This document shows, piece by piece, positions 10,648-23,100 of a stretch of 64,000 nt of DNA. The first letter of the stretch is position 1; each line of letters begins with the position of its first letter. Under the pieces are notes generated by a model. The model had not been told where the DNA came from, made no database searches, and was given only the letters and a program-made list of their open reading frames with translations. The stretch covers positions 3,441,001-3,505,000 of the forward strand of contig OZ037769.1 of NCBI GenBank assembly GCA_964035545.1, read 5' to 3'. The position numbers and the translations under genes were made by a program. The stretch comes from Bugula neritina (lineage: Eukaryota; Bryozoa; Gymnolaemata; Cheilostomatida; Bugulidae).

Positions 10648-13614
10648 TCAAGTTTTATATTGTTTTTCACTACTATTGGTAATATCACTAATAGCTGGAA
10701 TGTCTTTTAAAATAGTGTCATTGTGATGAGATGGTGTAGAGATAGAGGCTTTGTGATTTGATGGTGCAGAGATAGAGGCTTTGTGATTGGATGGTGCAGA
10801 GATAGAGGCTTTGTGATTGGATGGTGCAGAGATAGAGGCTTTGTTGACGCTAATACTTAGTGGGTTGGAAGAAGGGAGAATTGTCCTACCACTCTTGGCT
10901 GATAGAATCGGCTTGCTGAGAGTCCATGACTGTAAGCTTGTTGTTTTCACTGTATTTACCGTATTCTCTAATTTGATATCCTCTTTCAGTGATTCTAGCA
11001 TCTTCTTTTGAATAACATTATCTATTAGCCATGCCAACTTCTTTTTCTTTCTCGCTGATGCGCTTTCCATGTGCCTTTGCGATGATTTGATTGGTTTGGG
11101 ATTGGACGAATGAGGAGATTGCTTTTTTCGCCCCTTTTCCTCAGCAGAAAACTTGTCCATACGGGACTTTATTACAGCCGCTTTGACAATTTTTAGGAAC
11201 TTAGAGGATGGCCTTGCGTTATTAAGTTGGTAAGTGCTGACAGCCATTGAGCTGTTGGCAGTTCGGCCATCAAAACCCGTCAGCCATGCGGAGTCCCTGG
11301 TGATTGGGTTTGAAAATCTGCAACATTATCACATGTTGTATGTTTGAAGGATATCTGCAACTTTTATATTACCATTTATGCTTTTGCAAGTTTTATATGT
11401 AGAGCTTTTTAACACATCAAATAGTATATTACTTGAAAAGATTAATAATAATAATTATCATAATGATTACATACAACAATTATATTTGTAAAAAGTTATA
11501 GAATTAAGCTTTTTGTATGTTCATAATTATTTCAATAATTTCCAGTTCGCATAAGTTTTTATCTATATATTCTATATTATATACAATCAATATAATATAC
11601 TGTTGACCTAATATAACAAATGCTACAAAGTACAACTATATGATGTAAACATATACATAATATTATTCAAACAAGCTATGTATTTAATATATGTATGATG
11701 TACGTACTATAAGATATGCAAAATATGATATGTAATACGGTATATTATGTACATCATGTATTATATAATATGTAATATATGATCTATGTATATGGAGATA
11801 TGTAATATATAATATAATATGTATATGGAGAGGTGTAATATATAATATATGTATATGAAGAGGTGTAATATATAATATATGTGTATGGAGAGATGTAATA
11901 TATAATATATGTATATGGAGAGCTGTAATATATAATATACGTATATGGAGAGCTGTAATAAATAATATATGTATATGGAGAGGTGTAATATATAATATAC
12001 GTATATGGAGAGCTGTAATATATAACATATGCTGTATATGGAGAGGTGTAATATATAATATATGTATATGGAGAGGTGTAATATATAATATACGTATATG
12101 GAGAGCTGTAATATATAACATATGTATATGGAGAGGTGTAATATGAATTCAAAAAGATATTTCTTACCCTCCACCTTTTTCCTTCTGCACCTTCACACAT
12201 ATAACTGCAAGAACTAGTAATCCTAAAGCAATACCTACAACACAGCGGTATTGTGTAATTAGTTCAACTGTGTATTTCAATATTTGATATTTACTACTTT
12301 AATATATAATATGGTATGCTATAAATATACCAAAACATGGCAAATTATATTATAGATTTTGTCATTACAAAATTATATAGCTAATAGGCAATTTTCTTTT
12401 ATGAAAAATTGCTATAAAATTCCAAATGCCAATGGGCTATATAATAGAGAGTAAACTAATAATAAGTATATAAACGGAGGGAGTGCAATAAGCTAAAATT
12501 CAGCTGATGGTGGCAATTGGCTTCACAACAATGCTTTCTTATATATGAATAAAGAAAAGACATTCAGTAAGTATAATATATAGCAAATATTATAACTCAC
12601 TTATATAGGGTATAGCTTCTAGTATAATAACTTACTTGTATACTATATTAACTCATATAACTTGCATATATAGATTATATAGTAAGTCATATAACTTGCA
12701 TATATAGAGTATATAAAGCATATATTATAGTTTACATGAAGTATACAGTATATAGTAACACATAATACAACTTATTTAGAGTATATTATAGTAACGCATT
12801 TAACTTACATAGACACGTGACCCCAGCTATTACCATAGACACATGTATAAATTTGCCAGCTGTTAGACCTACAACTAGCATGGTGATCCCTGCAACAAGA
12901 AAGCCCAGAAATGGGAATAATGCCAGAATAGTCAGTCCATATGTGTTGGTAAACTCATTTGACCCCTCCAGTCTCTGCAACATCACTTTAATGCATCAAA
13001 TTCATGCATATTAACAATTATGGTAGCATCTAGGCTTTGCAAAATAAATCTAAGACCCAAGTGCCTAAAAAGGAACATAAATTGATTGAAAAAGTGATAT
13101 ATAAAATAAATATATTTATTTGTCTAATGAAAACGAACTAGAAGAATGATAAGTAGAACAAAAATGGCAACTTTAAGCTTACAAAGAGTATAACTTAATA
13201 GCACTTTGCATATTATATATAATATATAATTATATAATATAATATATATATATATCATTTACATAGTGAAGATGAGTGTTATGTATAATAAATATAGTCA
13301 AACTGCGTATTTTGTATCATATATGTAGTCAAGCTGTGTATTATATATCATATATATAATATATATAATCATGCTGTGTATTATATGTCATATAACATGG
13401 TTGAGATGTGTATTATATATCATATAACGTAGTAGAGATGTATATTATATATTATATGACGTAGTGGAGATGTGTATCATATAACGTAGTCGAGCTGTAT
13501 ATTATGGGTCATATAAATTTGGAATATGTGTTGATACTTACTTACCCATGACGGCATGATCTGCGACCAGATACTGGTTGTCTTAGCAAAGTTCACTGAA
13601 GGTTTGTAAACCAT
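10648..13614 (-). CDS. Uncharacterised protein with two membrane segments and long basic tail
   Basis: Four exons join in phase: 13614-13546, 12974-12809, 12234-12168, 11317-10648 (972 nt, 323 residues plus stop). Residues about 37-60 and 69-98 are strongly hydrophobic and separated by a short loop, suggesting a membrane hairpin. The last exon encodes a hydrophilic tail of over 200 residues, with a basic run ARKKKK near residue 165 and four copies of a ten-residue repeat KASISAPSNH toward the C-terminus (10731-10848). I do not recognise the family; a TMEM-type protein is a possible description, not an identification. The start ATG follows no upstream in-frame exon that I can see, so extra 5' exons are possible. 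All junctions are GT-AG and phases agree across all three introns, which is good evidence for a real gene. Minisatellites lie close to the donors of exons 1, 2 and 3. Confidence 0.72.
10731..10848 (-). repeat. 30-bp coding minisatellite
   Basis: Four near-identical 30-bp units within the last exon of the two-membrane-segment gene encode KASISAPSNH-like decapeptides. Unit length is a multiple of three, so copy changes keep the frame. The terminal unit varies (STPSHH). Confidence 0.9.
11765..12150. repeat. 30-bp minisatellite in intron 3 of the two-membrane-segment gene
   Basis: About twelve units resembling gtatatggagaggtgtaatata, alternating gaggtg and gagctg. On the gene's strand the gagctg variant reads TATTACAG|CTC, an acceptor-like motif, so the intron carries several decoy 3' splice sites upstream of the true acceptor at 11318. 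The array ends about 17 bases from the exon 3 donor. The open frames crossing it are products of the repeat, not genes. Confidence 0.85.
12560..12800. repeat. Degenerate AT-rich tandem repeat beside exon 2 donor
   Basis: Irregular units with taacttgcatatatag and tatagtaagtcat, running up to the donor of exon 12974-12809. The motif taactta next to the exon is the donor itself read on the other strand, and similar motifs recur across the array. Confidence 0.55.
13195..13515. repeat. AT-rich tandem repeat in intron 1
   Basis: Units of roughly 30 bp built on gtgtattatatatcatataacgtag, degenerate, ending about 30 bases from the donor of the first exon (13546) of the two-membrane-segment gene. Confidence 0.65.
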
Positions 13615-14517
13615 TATTAAACTCTCGATATTTAAAAACAACATCAGCTTTAGTTTTAGTTTTTATTTTGCTCCAGTGATCAGAAGAAATATGATTATAA
13701 AAAAATCTGTACAATAATTTAAAGCTTTTTAAAATTGAGTGTTTTGAAAATAACATAAATTCTTAAAATTTAGTAGATTTTTGCTGGAAAATACTAAAAT
13801 GAAACAATAAATTAAGAATTCAACAGTACAGGTTGTTAAATTATAGTTGCCATATTTTGTTCTATTTTTAGCCATTATATAACTCCTGTAGATAGTTAAC
13901 CTTATTCTAAAATATTATTTTTAATACCAATATTTAATACTCACTAAATTTCCCAAAACAAAAAATCGAAAACAAGTAGCACTTAAATTGAATTTTGTAT
14001 CAAACAACTGAAAAATTTAAAGCAAAATCCATCATAAATTATTATTTACAACATGAGTAGAAGTTAAAATATTATATATAAAAAAAACACACCAACACTA
14101 GTTTATAGTCGCTATCCCTGTGAGAAAACCCTGATGGAAAGGATTTTTGTTAAAGCTTATTTAGATGAGACACAGAAGCAATTATGACTGGATGCTCTTC
14201 CTAACATCACCAATGACCTTTGTCTGGGCTTGAACCCATGACCTTCGTGTTTACTAGGCAAATGCTCTAACCCCTAGACCACGGCTACTCTCTAAGAGTT
14301 AAAGGCTGCGTGAGAGTTGAAATATTATTTATAGCTGATGCATAATTGAAATGTTTTGCTAAATTTGCAAATATAAAAAACCTAAAATAGAGATATTGAT
14401 CTTAGACCAAAAAAAGATTGCACACTGCTAACATGCTCATAAAAAATGTCCATCTAGTTGAGTGGATAACTCCCCATGAGTCTAATACTTTGTATTTCTC
14501 AAATATTCTAAATATTA
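13615..14517. other. Intergenic region with SINE
   Basis: Between the start codon of the two-membrane-segment gene and the stop of the SLC15-like gene, both minus strand. Apart from the SINE at 14094-14292 it is AT-rich with nothing recognisable; it should hold the downstream gene's promoter and 5' UTR. Confidence 0.5.
14094..14292 (-). mobile_element. tRNA-derived SINE, best-preserved copy 2
   Basis: Read on the minus strand, the head (from 14292) contains an A-box-like tggtctaggggttag (complement at 14267-14281) and a B box ggttcaagccc (complement at 14226-14236), the internal RNA polymerase III promoter of a tRNA. The body follows, with blocks gatgttaggaagagcatcca and ctcacagggatagcgactat, which are shared with the other two copies. 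No clean target duplication was found. Confidence 0.85.
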
Positions 14518-17500
14518 TCAGAATCTACTTAACCCAAGATCATATTTTTTCTCAAAAACTATGAGTAGAATAATGGCAAGAGATATACCACCCAGTCCCC
14601 CTAAACCGTTAATCCAATTGAACGCTCTTTGGGAAAGTACACCTTGCTGAGAATTCCTATACAGAATTATCACAAAATTCAAAATGTTTGCGATGCCATC
14701 CATGAGATAGAAGAGTCCCATTGCACTACCCTGCATAGCCCTAGAGGCAGAGATAAACGTCAGCTCATAGCCTGTAATCAGAAATGACTGGATCAGTCTT
14801 TTCAAACTCTTTGATTAACAAACATTTGCATATTTATAGCTTTGACAAGATTATCTAGCTTTACTTTATATGTTATGTAATCGAAGCACATGCTAATACT
14901 ACAAAAATGCAAGATTTGTAAGAAGATTAAACATGTTATATAATTGAGTTCAGTAATGGAGAAATTGAGAAAAGCCTGTGTTCTAGATTAGCAAAAAAAG
15001 TTATGTTCTCACAAAAACTTCAAACCTAAACAAGAATTCATTACAAAACTTTCAGAACTTAGACTATCTCAATTTCTCCACTACTGCACCAGAAAACGAA
15101 TGACACTTACTCTAACTATATTGAAATATAATATTAGTAATAAAATTATGTCCATCTCACTACATGTTTCATTTTTATGCTATCTTGATACAGAGTGGGG
15201 TAATATGCATACATTACAGATATAGAGTAAGTCGGGAAATACCAACCTGTTGTATAGATAATAGCATTGGAAATTCCGAGTAAGACCATCCTTGCTATGT
15301 GTGTGGAAATACTTTGATCTAAAACATGGTATAGCCTGTGTGAGTAACTTTGTATTCTAACTAGTATTTTTGTATCTAAGGCTAAGTATATGTGGCCTTT
15401 ATTCAAATTTCAGATATCAACTCTTGATAAACCAGGTTTAATTAATTTAAATGTAACATGGCGGCTTTAAAATTTGAACTTTGAACTTTCAAGTCAGCAC
15501 AGTGGTTAGGTTGCATGTAGCAGCAATCAAAAATAGTATGCAATAAAAGTTAGCCTTAATTAGTATTATTTCTCTAATACCACAGACTTGAAAGCCAACT
15601 AGAAACGTCCTCAGCAAGCAATCAGAAATCTCAAACTAAGCCAAGACATGTTTGCACAAAATTAATAATTATAAAACAAAGCTGTTTGAGCATAAAACCC
15701 CCAAACAGCCTGTAGATTATAGTCAATATAATATTACATAACATATAAGTATTTTATGACCACATTAATGAAGTGTGTCAGAGATTCTTTGAAGCACCAA
15801 ATTACTATGTAGCTGGGTGTTATCAAAAAGATTTATTTTAAATTTTTAAATAAGGAGAAGAATTTACCCGTTGGACGCAAGTTTTGAAATAGCATCATCA
15901 CTGAGATTGACATCATCATGACTACATGACCAGCGATAAACCTGTGGAGGAAAGTTAAAGGTCTGTTCCGCCGTGCCATATGTCTGCCAAATACGTGGAT
16001 AAGTGGAATAGTTAGTAAGGATGTGATGTATCTCACCATGTTGATGATCACCTAAAATGATATATCTGTTATTTATGAAACCAGACCAAATACTGACCCC
16101 AGTACTATGAGTGTTGAGTAGGAAAACATGAAACATCTTCAACAATAAGGGAATGAATAAGTTGTTATCTAGATCATATATATACCCTCTTTTATATTTC
16201 ATTATATAATACCTTCTTAGCATCTTTTGAAAGAAAAATTTTTCAACGCCGAACAACAGCCGAAGAAATAAAATAAAAGTAAGAAAGAGACTCACTGTCA
16301 CTTTACTGTTCTCGTAAGGCATGTGCGTTGAGTTGGTCGCCCTGATGGCCTGTAAAGGTACAAAGAAATCAATTGACACACAGAACTGGCAATTACATTG
16401 ATTAGCAGTAGACATTTTGTATTAAATTTGTGATTATTCGGTATATATGTTTTATTGTTAGAATAACATTTAAAATGTCTGCATTGCAAACTGATTCACT
16501 ATATTTTGACGAGTCAAGTCCAATCTGTTTTAAAAAATAACTAAAAACGCAAATTGAGATTGATGAAATATTTCGTTTTTTATATTTAACAAACTATTTT
16601 TCTTGTTGATCAATAACAATTTATCACAACACAACCAGCATATATATGATTATATAACATAAAATAATAATAATATAATATTATTTTAATGGAAAATATA
16701 AAAATGTGTAGTTTTACCGGTATAGTAGGTATAAGAGGAAGTGTGGTGGCAAATGCCACCGGGACGAGTAACAGCATAACCAGAGCAAACTTGAACATGT
16801 TAACTCTGTCTTCCACGGCTTTATCAGCAAATGATCCCCCAATGCTGCGTTTAGCCAAGTCCAGACAACTGTCTTCATCTATTCTTTCACTACAGTTCAG
16901 TTTAACAAATATATAGAATAATGTATTATTATACTATAGTGCATTAATATTACCATATACCATTTTACTAGATATCATGTAGTGCTAGTACATTATATTA
17001 TTGCTAAAGTAATATACATGGCAAGATCATGTTGCATGATTTTACCATTAAAGAGTTTCAATAGTGTAAATTGTTTGTGACTACTCATGAGGAATTACTA
17101 AGTGAGAAATATGGTTATAGCATCTTCACAGTCATAATCATAGTAATAATAATTATTTCTATAGCAATTTTACATAAATGTAAAAATATAACCATGAATA
17201 ATCAATGTAATCATATTATAAGTCTAATGACATTAAAACAGAATCAGAATAAAAGTACAACTAACTGACAGTAACATCTATATTAAAAAATACTTACTTA
17301 CAAATACGTTAAAGAAATTGTGTTTTATAAAAGCTACAGCCTACTAAAAGTATATCATTGAAATGACTTCTAATGCACTAGTTACTATATTTTGACAAGG
17401 AACTTAAAGGTTTTACATGAACAGGTTGAGTGGATTAAACAGATTTCTGGTTGCAGATGACAAGAGAATAAAGGTCAAGGTCCCTGAAAGCAAGGTCAGC

Positions 17501-20197
17501 CGGTTAGTAGCAAAATAAAAACTTGTTAAATTTTAAAGTACCAATTTTGTCCTCTCTGCAAGAAATCAAATGCTGAACCCTTTCTCCTTGAAAACCTCAC
17601 AAGGCTGTAAAAAACTTACTCTCTTCTTTGGAAGGCTTCTTTACACATGAAGTAGGAGTCTTGTATGACACTGAAATGTGGAGTTGCTTGTCTTGTGATC
17701 CTACCACACACCACTGTAAGAAATACACCACCGTGTAGACACACCACTGTATAAATACACTACTGTATGAAATACACACCCCGTACTGTGTTGAAGAAGA
17801 TTTCACTTTGTTATTACAGATTGATAAAGGAAATGAATTGACTAAATTCAAACCTTACAATTTAACCAAAATTTTATATATTATTGTAACTCAGTAATAA
17901 AGTCTTACCTATGCTCACTGCAATTAAGGCCATGGCGCATGTAAATAAAATGGTTGCTCCCCATACAATGAAGAGTAACTGATAAACTTCAGTCGACTGA
18001 ATGCGGGCGGGGTTATGAGCGTTCCATACTATGAGATAAACCCAACATAGTAGAGCTGACAAAGCTTCTCCTAACTTCTGACACCAGTAGAAGGCAGCGT
18101 AAAAAACCCGAACACCTTTCCTATCAGGTATCTGTTATAAAAGAGACATGTCCGCATTGAAATAGTTATACATTCATTTATCCATTATTTAAAGCCACAT
18201 TACGTATGCAGCTCCAAGAATGTCTCTTCAAATATGAAAACATAACTTTAGAAAGTTAATTGCAGCTCATGAAATTCAAAAGTCTAAAAAGCTTTATTTT
18301 AAAAATTCTAATAGAAATTATTGTTGCAAAGACAGAGTATTACATATAGTAACAAACAGGCATTAATTCCAATTTGGTGAAATACATTTAGTTATTGGAA
18401 TAAACGTTTGACCTGACACGACTATGTTGCATTGATAATTAAAAGAATTTTTGGGGTAGCTATTGAAGAATATTGTTCAATTATTTTGTCGTTGCCAAAA
18501 TATAAATTACTTTATAAGAGTGGAGCCGCATGCATAATGACTACCCATTTTTATGACTTTAAACTCGGCAAAAGTATTTTTCTTATTTTAACATAGCTTC
18601 CCTTGTATTCAGAATAAACATTTCTGTCACATTTTATGACATTATTATGTAATACCTGGTCTCCACCTAAAGCTGGCAGAGCAGTTCGAACTACAGCGCT
18701 AACAACAGCGATAGCACATGCCCAGCCGACATACACGTCCAGACAATAGCTACCGTTTCCACGGTCACTGAGGCACCATGCGAACTCGTCAATCTTGCAA
18801 GATATAGACAGGTTGTTGGTAGAGTTGTCTTTCCCGCAGTGTGTATTCTGTGGTAGACTTAGTATGATGGCTGCCTGATATCCAAACCTAGAAAGTAATA
18901 TACCAGTTAGTCACAACATTAGTTGGTTAGTCATCCTAATTAGTCATTTAGTCATCCATATTAGTCATCCTTATTAGTCATTTAGTCACAACATTAGTCA
19001 TCCTTATTAGTCATTTAGTTACAACACTAGTCATCCTTATTAGTCATTTAGTCATCCATATTAGTCATCCTTATTAGTCATTTAGTCACAACACTAGTCA
19101 TCCTTATTAGTCATTTAGTCACAACACTAGTCATCCTTATTAGTCATTTAGTCACAACACTCGTCATCCTTATTAGTCATTTAGTCACAACATTAGTCAT
19201 TTAGTCATCCATATTAGTCATTTAGTCATCTTCATTAGTTATTTAGTAGAATAGAGATATGCTTTTCCAACTTAGGCTATCCACGAACCCAATTGTTGCA
19301 CATATCTGCGCTGCAAGCACGAATAATGTTTTTCGAATGCATGAATCCATCAGCAAACCGGCCACCCATCCAAATGAGTAGAGAAGTATGAGCGATAGGA
19401 CAGGTATCTTCTGCACACTGAAACAGAAAAGAAATGCTCGACACAGGAGAGAAATATGGATTACATAATAATTATACTGCGTACCTCATCATCTTCTATG
19501 TTTTTGGCCTACGGGTAAAGAATCTTTGCCTAATGATCGAGCTCAAAAGATCACAACAAAATTGGTGACTTTGTAAAAAATACTCAAATTATGTTAACAT
19601 TTAGATTAATGTTTAGATTTCGAACTGGTATGATTGGCCAATGGGTAGGGTGAAGTGAGACTCCAGAGAGGGGAGTCGCTAGAAGCAGCACCGAGTTAGG
19701 GGTGAATGAGTACAGCATTTGTGTAGACATGGGCCAAACTCCAACCGCCCAACTTACTGCACTCAGTCTAAGTCACCCTCAACTCGGTGCTGCTTTTAGC
19801 GATTTCCTCTAGCGAGATTTAACTTTGCCTTGCTAATGTTCAATTAAAATTTACTTGGCAATATAAAAGCAACAGCAGTGCAAAAACTGCTTTGAACTGA
19901 AACCGAAACTTACTTTTCAATATAGCTAAAGTAACCATCCACTCCATTATTGCCATTGAAAAAGTAAACATTGAGTTCCAAGCTTATTGGTATCCAGGAG
20001 GTGACAGTAGTGAATGCCACCCAGTTGAAGAGCTGGCAGACTAGTATAGATCCTAAGGCTAATCTTCTTTTCCATGTTGGTTGGTATTCAAGTCGCTCAA
20101 TACTGTCGTTAAGTGAGGAACCATCATCCTCCAAGCTACCATACCCTGAGTAACTTCTATAGAGTAGATTGGAGCTTGCTGACGATCTGTTGCCCAT
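14518..20197 (-). CDS. SLC15/POT family transporter, divergent (SLC15A4-like)
   Basis: Ten exons join in phase: 20197-19914, 19417-19289, 18887-18656, 18131-17909, 17713-17620, 16889-16718, 16349-16296, 16051-15868, 15318-15247, 14771-14518 (1698 nt, 565 residues, close to the length of human SLC15A4). The family is proton-coupled peptide/histidine transporters. Landmarks: LGGDQ at the end of exon 3 (family GADQ), RVFYAAFYWCQKLG in exon 4 (family RRFFNWFYW..N.G), DLAKRSIGGSF...VED in exon 6, and RAMQGSAMGLFYLMDGI in exon 10 (family RSMQG..MGLF). Hydrophobic helices run through most exons. Odd points: the first helix, where the family has the proton-coupling ExxER motif, reads CQLFNWVAF; and the loop in exon 3 is long and Cys- and Asn-rich with NxS/T sites. 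The exon 2 donor (GG|GTTCGT) is weak but is the only one that keeps phase. Membrane transport of small peptides or histidine is the family inference; the substrate is unknown. Confidence 0.85.
14950..15089. mobile_element. Foldback MITE, family A copy 1
   Basis: The ends cagtaatggagaaattgag and ctcaatttctccactactg are inverted repeats about 20 bp long. A related element in the opposite orientation lies at 37370-37491 and shares an internal block with ttgtgagaa.ataac. It is intronic between exons 9 and 10 of the SLC15-like gene. Confidence 0.6.
17703..17790 (-). repeat. Tandemly repeated acceptor at SLC15-like exon 5
   Basis: On the gene's strand, TACAG|TGGTGTGT-like blocks recur: the assigned acceptor gives exon start 17713, another TACAG|TGGTGTGT sits 33 bases upstream (exon start 17746), and a diverged TACAG|TAGTG lies 16 bases before that. 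The first bases of the exon are therefore part of the repeat. Confidence 0.8.
18905..19250. repeat. Minisatellite upstream of SLC15-like exon 3
   Basis: Units of ttagtcatttagtcacaaca.tagtcatcctta type, in several lengths built from tagtcat modules. It fills most of the intron between exons 2 and 3 and ends about 18 bases from the exon 3 acceptor at 18888. Confidence 0.85.
19673..19806. repeat. Foldback repeat, family B copy 1
   Basis: Arms of about 32 bp (agaagcagcaccgagttagg and its near complement at 19772-19806) face each other across about 65 bp. A single-arm relative lies at 31294-31362 and a more diverged one at 50925-50950. It lies in intron 1 of the SLC15-like gene. Confidence 0.6.
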
Positions 20198-23100
20198 AAC
20201 AACCTTGAAGTGAAGCCTTTAGAGAAAAGGCTAGCCCATATTGTAGTACGAAACAAACACCTATGCCCTATGGTATCATACACTGCATTCGCGTGCTCTT
20301 CCTACTATTATACCCAATGAACTAAAACTTCTCATTATAGTTCATTGATTATACCTATGTTTATAATTTGAAGACTCGGTCACGTGGTGTCAGATTGACT
20401 CATCAACTAGTAAAAATTTCTACGCTTGATTGCCAAGTAATAATGAACCTTTTGACTCCCAAAGAACTGCTGAAGCATTCAATAACAAACTGATTGCATA
20501 GCAAAAAACCGTGAAACCTCAATGTCTCACGTGATAGGGGAGGTACAGAACAAATGTACAAAAATCTGAGGTCACAGCTTTTAAACTGCTTAGTCAGCAT
20601 TCAAAACAAACTTATCATTGGAGTGGTCAAAGTTAACTGATAACATAGCATACTCTGTACTCATTATCTAACTCATTGATTTTATAACCACAATCTTAAG
20701 GTTCCTTAAAGTTTCAAACAATATATGTTTTTATTACACTTATCTCTTGAGGAGACTAGAGTATTTGTATGCATTAATGTCAGTTCAACCCAGACTGATT
20801 TTGGAAATTCCCACTATTGCATCACTACTAAATATTTCTAGACAAATGAGTATGCATTTAGTACAAAAACTGCACAGGGAATTAGCTAGCGCAGTTCAAA
20901 TGCTTCTTACTATAATATGAAACAGCTTGACAACGCATTATAATGCTTTTCACCAATATGAAGTATTTTAACAAGCTGTTGAGCATATTACTTGAACTTA
21001 GTAGCAAATTAAAGGCAAATTTGAAATTCTTTAGCCAAGCAAAAGAGGTGAAGTTTTTAATTTATTCAGTGAATTTATTTATTTGGTGTTTCGAATTATG
21101 ATTTAATTTATAAGCCAATCAAAAAATATTGTAAGAATATGAAACAAATGGAATATAAATGTAACTAACCAAACCAATTTAACAGTACTAAACAAAATAG
21201 ATGAGAATTGAGGTAAATATTTACAGTCATGCAAAGTGTATATACATAATTCACTAAACTGAAATTAGAAAAACTGTCTACCATATATTGTAGATTATAA
21301 CAATATGCACTCAATTACTCAACAAAGAAGAGACCAACAGCAAGGCCACCAAATCAAACAAATTCATGTGTGTAATTTAAACAACAGACTTGAAATACAC
21401 CATTAAAACATCAGGCACTTAAGCTCAAAAATTCCCACATGTCATATTTTTGCAAACTAGTGAACAGATAGTCTATGCTCCAATATAACAGAATTGAGGA
21501 GGGGGTTGACAGCTGTCCCGACCTAAGCTAGTAGTAGTGGGCCCCTTGGTCCTTCTGGGTGTTGAAGCTTGGCCAGCCCGAGTTCCTTTTTATCTGTGCA
21601 TGTCTGTTGATCTCGGCTTGACTACAACACACCAACCCTTGCATAGAAACTAAGGCTAATACAGTTCAACTCATAGTCAAGGGTTGTATGTTAAAGGTAT
21701 AGCCGCCTAGCAGTCTTTGTATCCTTAGAGAGGGTAGGTGGGGGAAATTGACCAATGAGAACATTTGCTTATAAGATTAAAAAGTACCCAAATAATTTAG
21801 ACATTTCATATTTTGCTACACTTTAGAATATTATACTTTAACAAGGGTAAAACACTGGAGCTTTCTAATCTTACAAAAAGTGCTAGGTGGCAGAAGAACC
21901 TAACGAAAGACAAAGTCAAGGTTTTTACTGCATGCAATGAATACCAGAACCTAACTGAGGTACCTTAGCATCCAAAGAGCAATGCAAAGGTGGAAACTAA
22001 TCAACCATGTTTGAACCTTTACCAGGTGCTGTGTTAGATTAGGCAGTTGTTAGAGAGTTTATATAAGTGGTAGGTGTCTAACTGCTTGCACTGACAGTTA
22101 ATGCGACTATGTGTTAGTGATCTTTAGTTACTTGTGGGTTGTTCAAGTGTGATTAGTAATGCAGCATGGTTACTAACTATGCACATGCTAGTGTACAATG
22201 CACATTTAAACATTTGCTAACTTTGAAAATAGCAAAGTACAAGAACAAAACAAAAAGTAAAAGTTCCAAAAATTTTCAACTACAGACCAATGAAGTCAAG
22301 TGATAGTGAAATGGAAGTAAATAGTTGTCCACACAGGTGACATGAGAAGATAGAGTATCACAGAATACTATGAAACTGCTCGGAGATACAATTAGTAGAG
22401 CATTTATACCATAACAATTTTTTTCAGCAAAGGTATAAACGCCCCTTTAGAGGTGGGGAAGAGTATGTTGAACAGGATTATGATTGAACCAACAATAATT
22501 GAGGTAAACGATTACAGTATGTGCAGCAGATACCTGTAGACTGTAAAATAACTATTTACCATGGAACCTAGGACATAAAGTGGACAAACAGACAGACTGT
22601 GAGCTCAACAAATTTAGATTTGCATAAATAGATTTTCCAAGGTCCAGGTGCTAGCTATAGGTGGGTAACTTATAAAACTTATGACGGTTTTCAACTTGAG
22701 GAATAAAACTAACAAACTTCTGGCAGTTGGTTAAAGAGGCGAGGATAGGAAGTAAAAAATAAACGAATAGACAGAAAAAAGAACATGTGAATGCGGCTAC
22801 ACACCTTGAACAGGAATTTGACAGCACAAGTCTGTAAAGAAAGGCAGCCAATAAGTGAATGCGATGCAATTTATGCTGCCACCAGACTAGTAATTGATGT
22901 CTACCAGTGCATTTGTATAAAATATATTAATAATTTAATTTGTATTTTTTGCAAATTATAGTTGTGGAGTATAAAGCATAAACTAAACTTTACAATTATT
23001 ATTCACCAGTTTCCTGTGTAGGACCGTAGTTAGGTTACAGCCAGTTCGAAACATGGAAAAATCATACATTGAACTTGAAATTTGCACTGCATTACTAACA

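Noticed and set aside
11684-12200. Three overlapping minus-strand frames of about 140 codons with YIYYILHLS-like repeats
   Set aside because: All three frames are open because the 30-bp unit is a multiple of three and lacks stops; the array is intronic between two exons that join in phase.
14226-14290. A functional tRNA gene on the minus strand
   Set aside because: A and B boxes are present but the head is fused to a SINE body found in two other places and cannot fold as a clean cloverleaf by eye.
484-19250. CRISPR-like array interpretation of the regular tandem repeats
   Set aside because: Units are head-to-tail without unique spacers, and the DNA is clearly animal nuclear.
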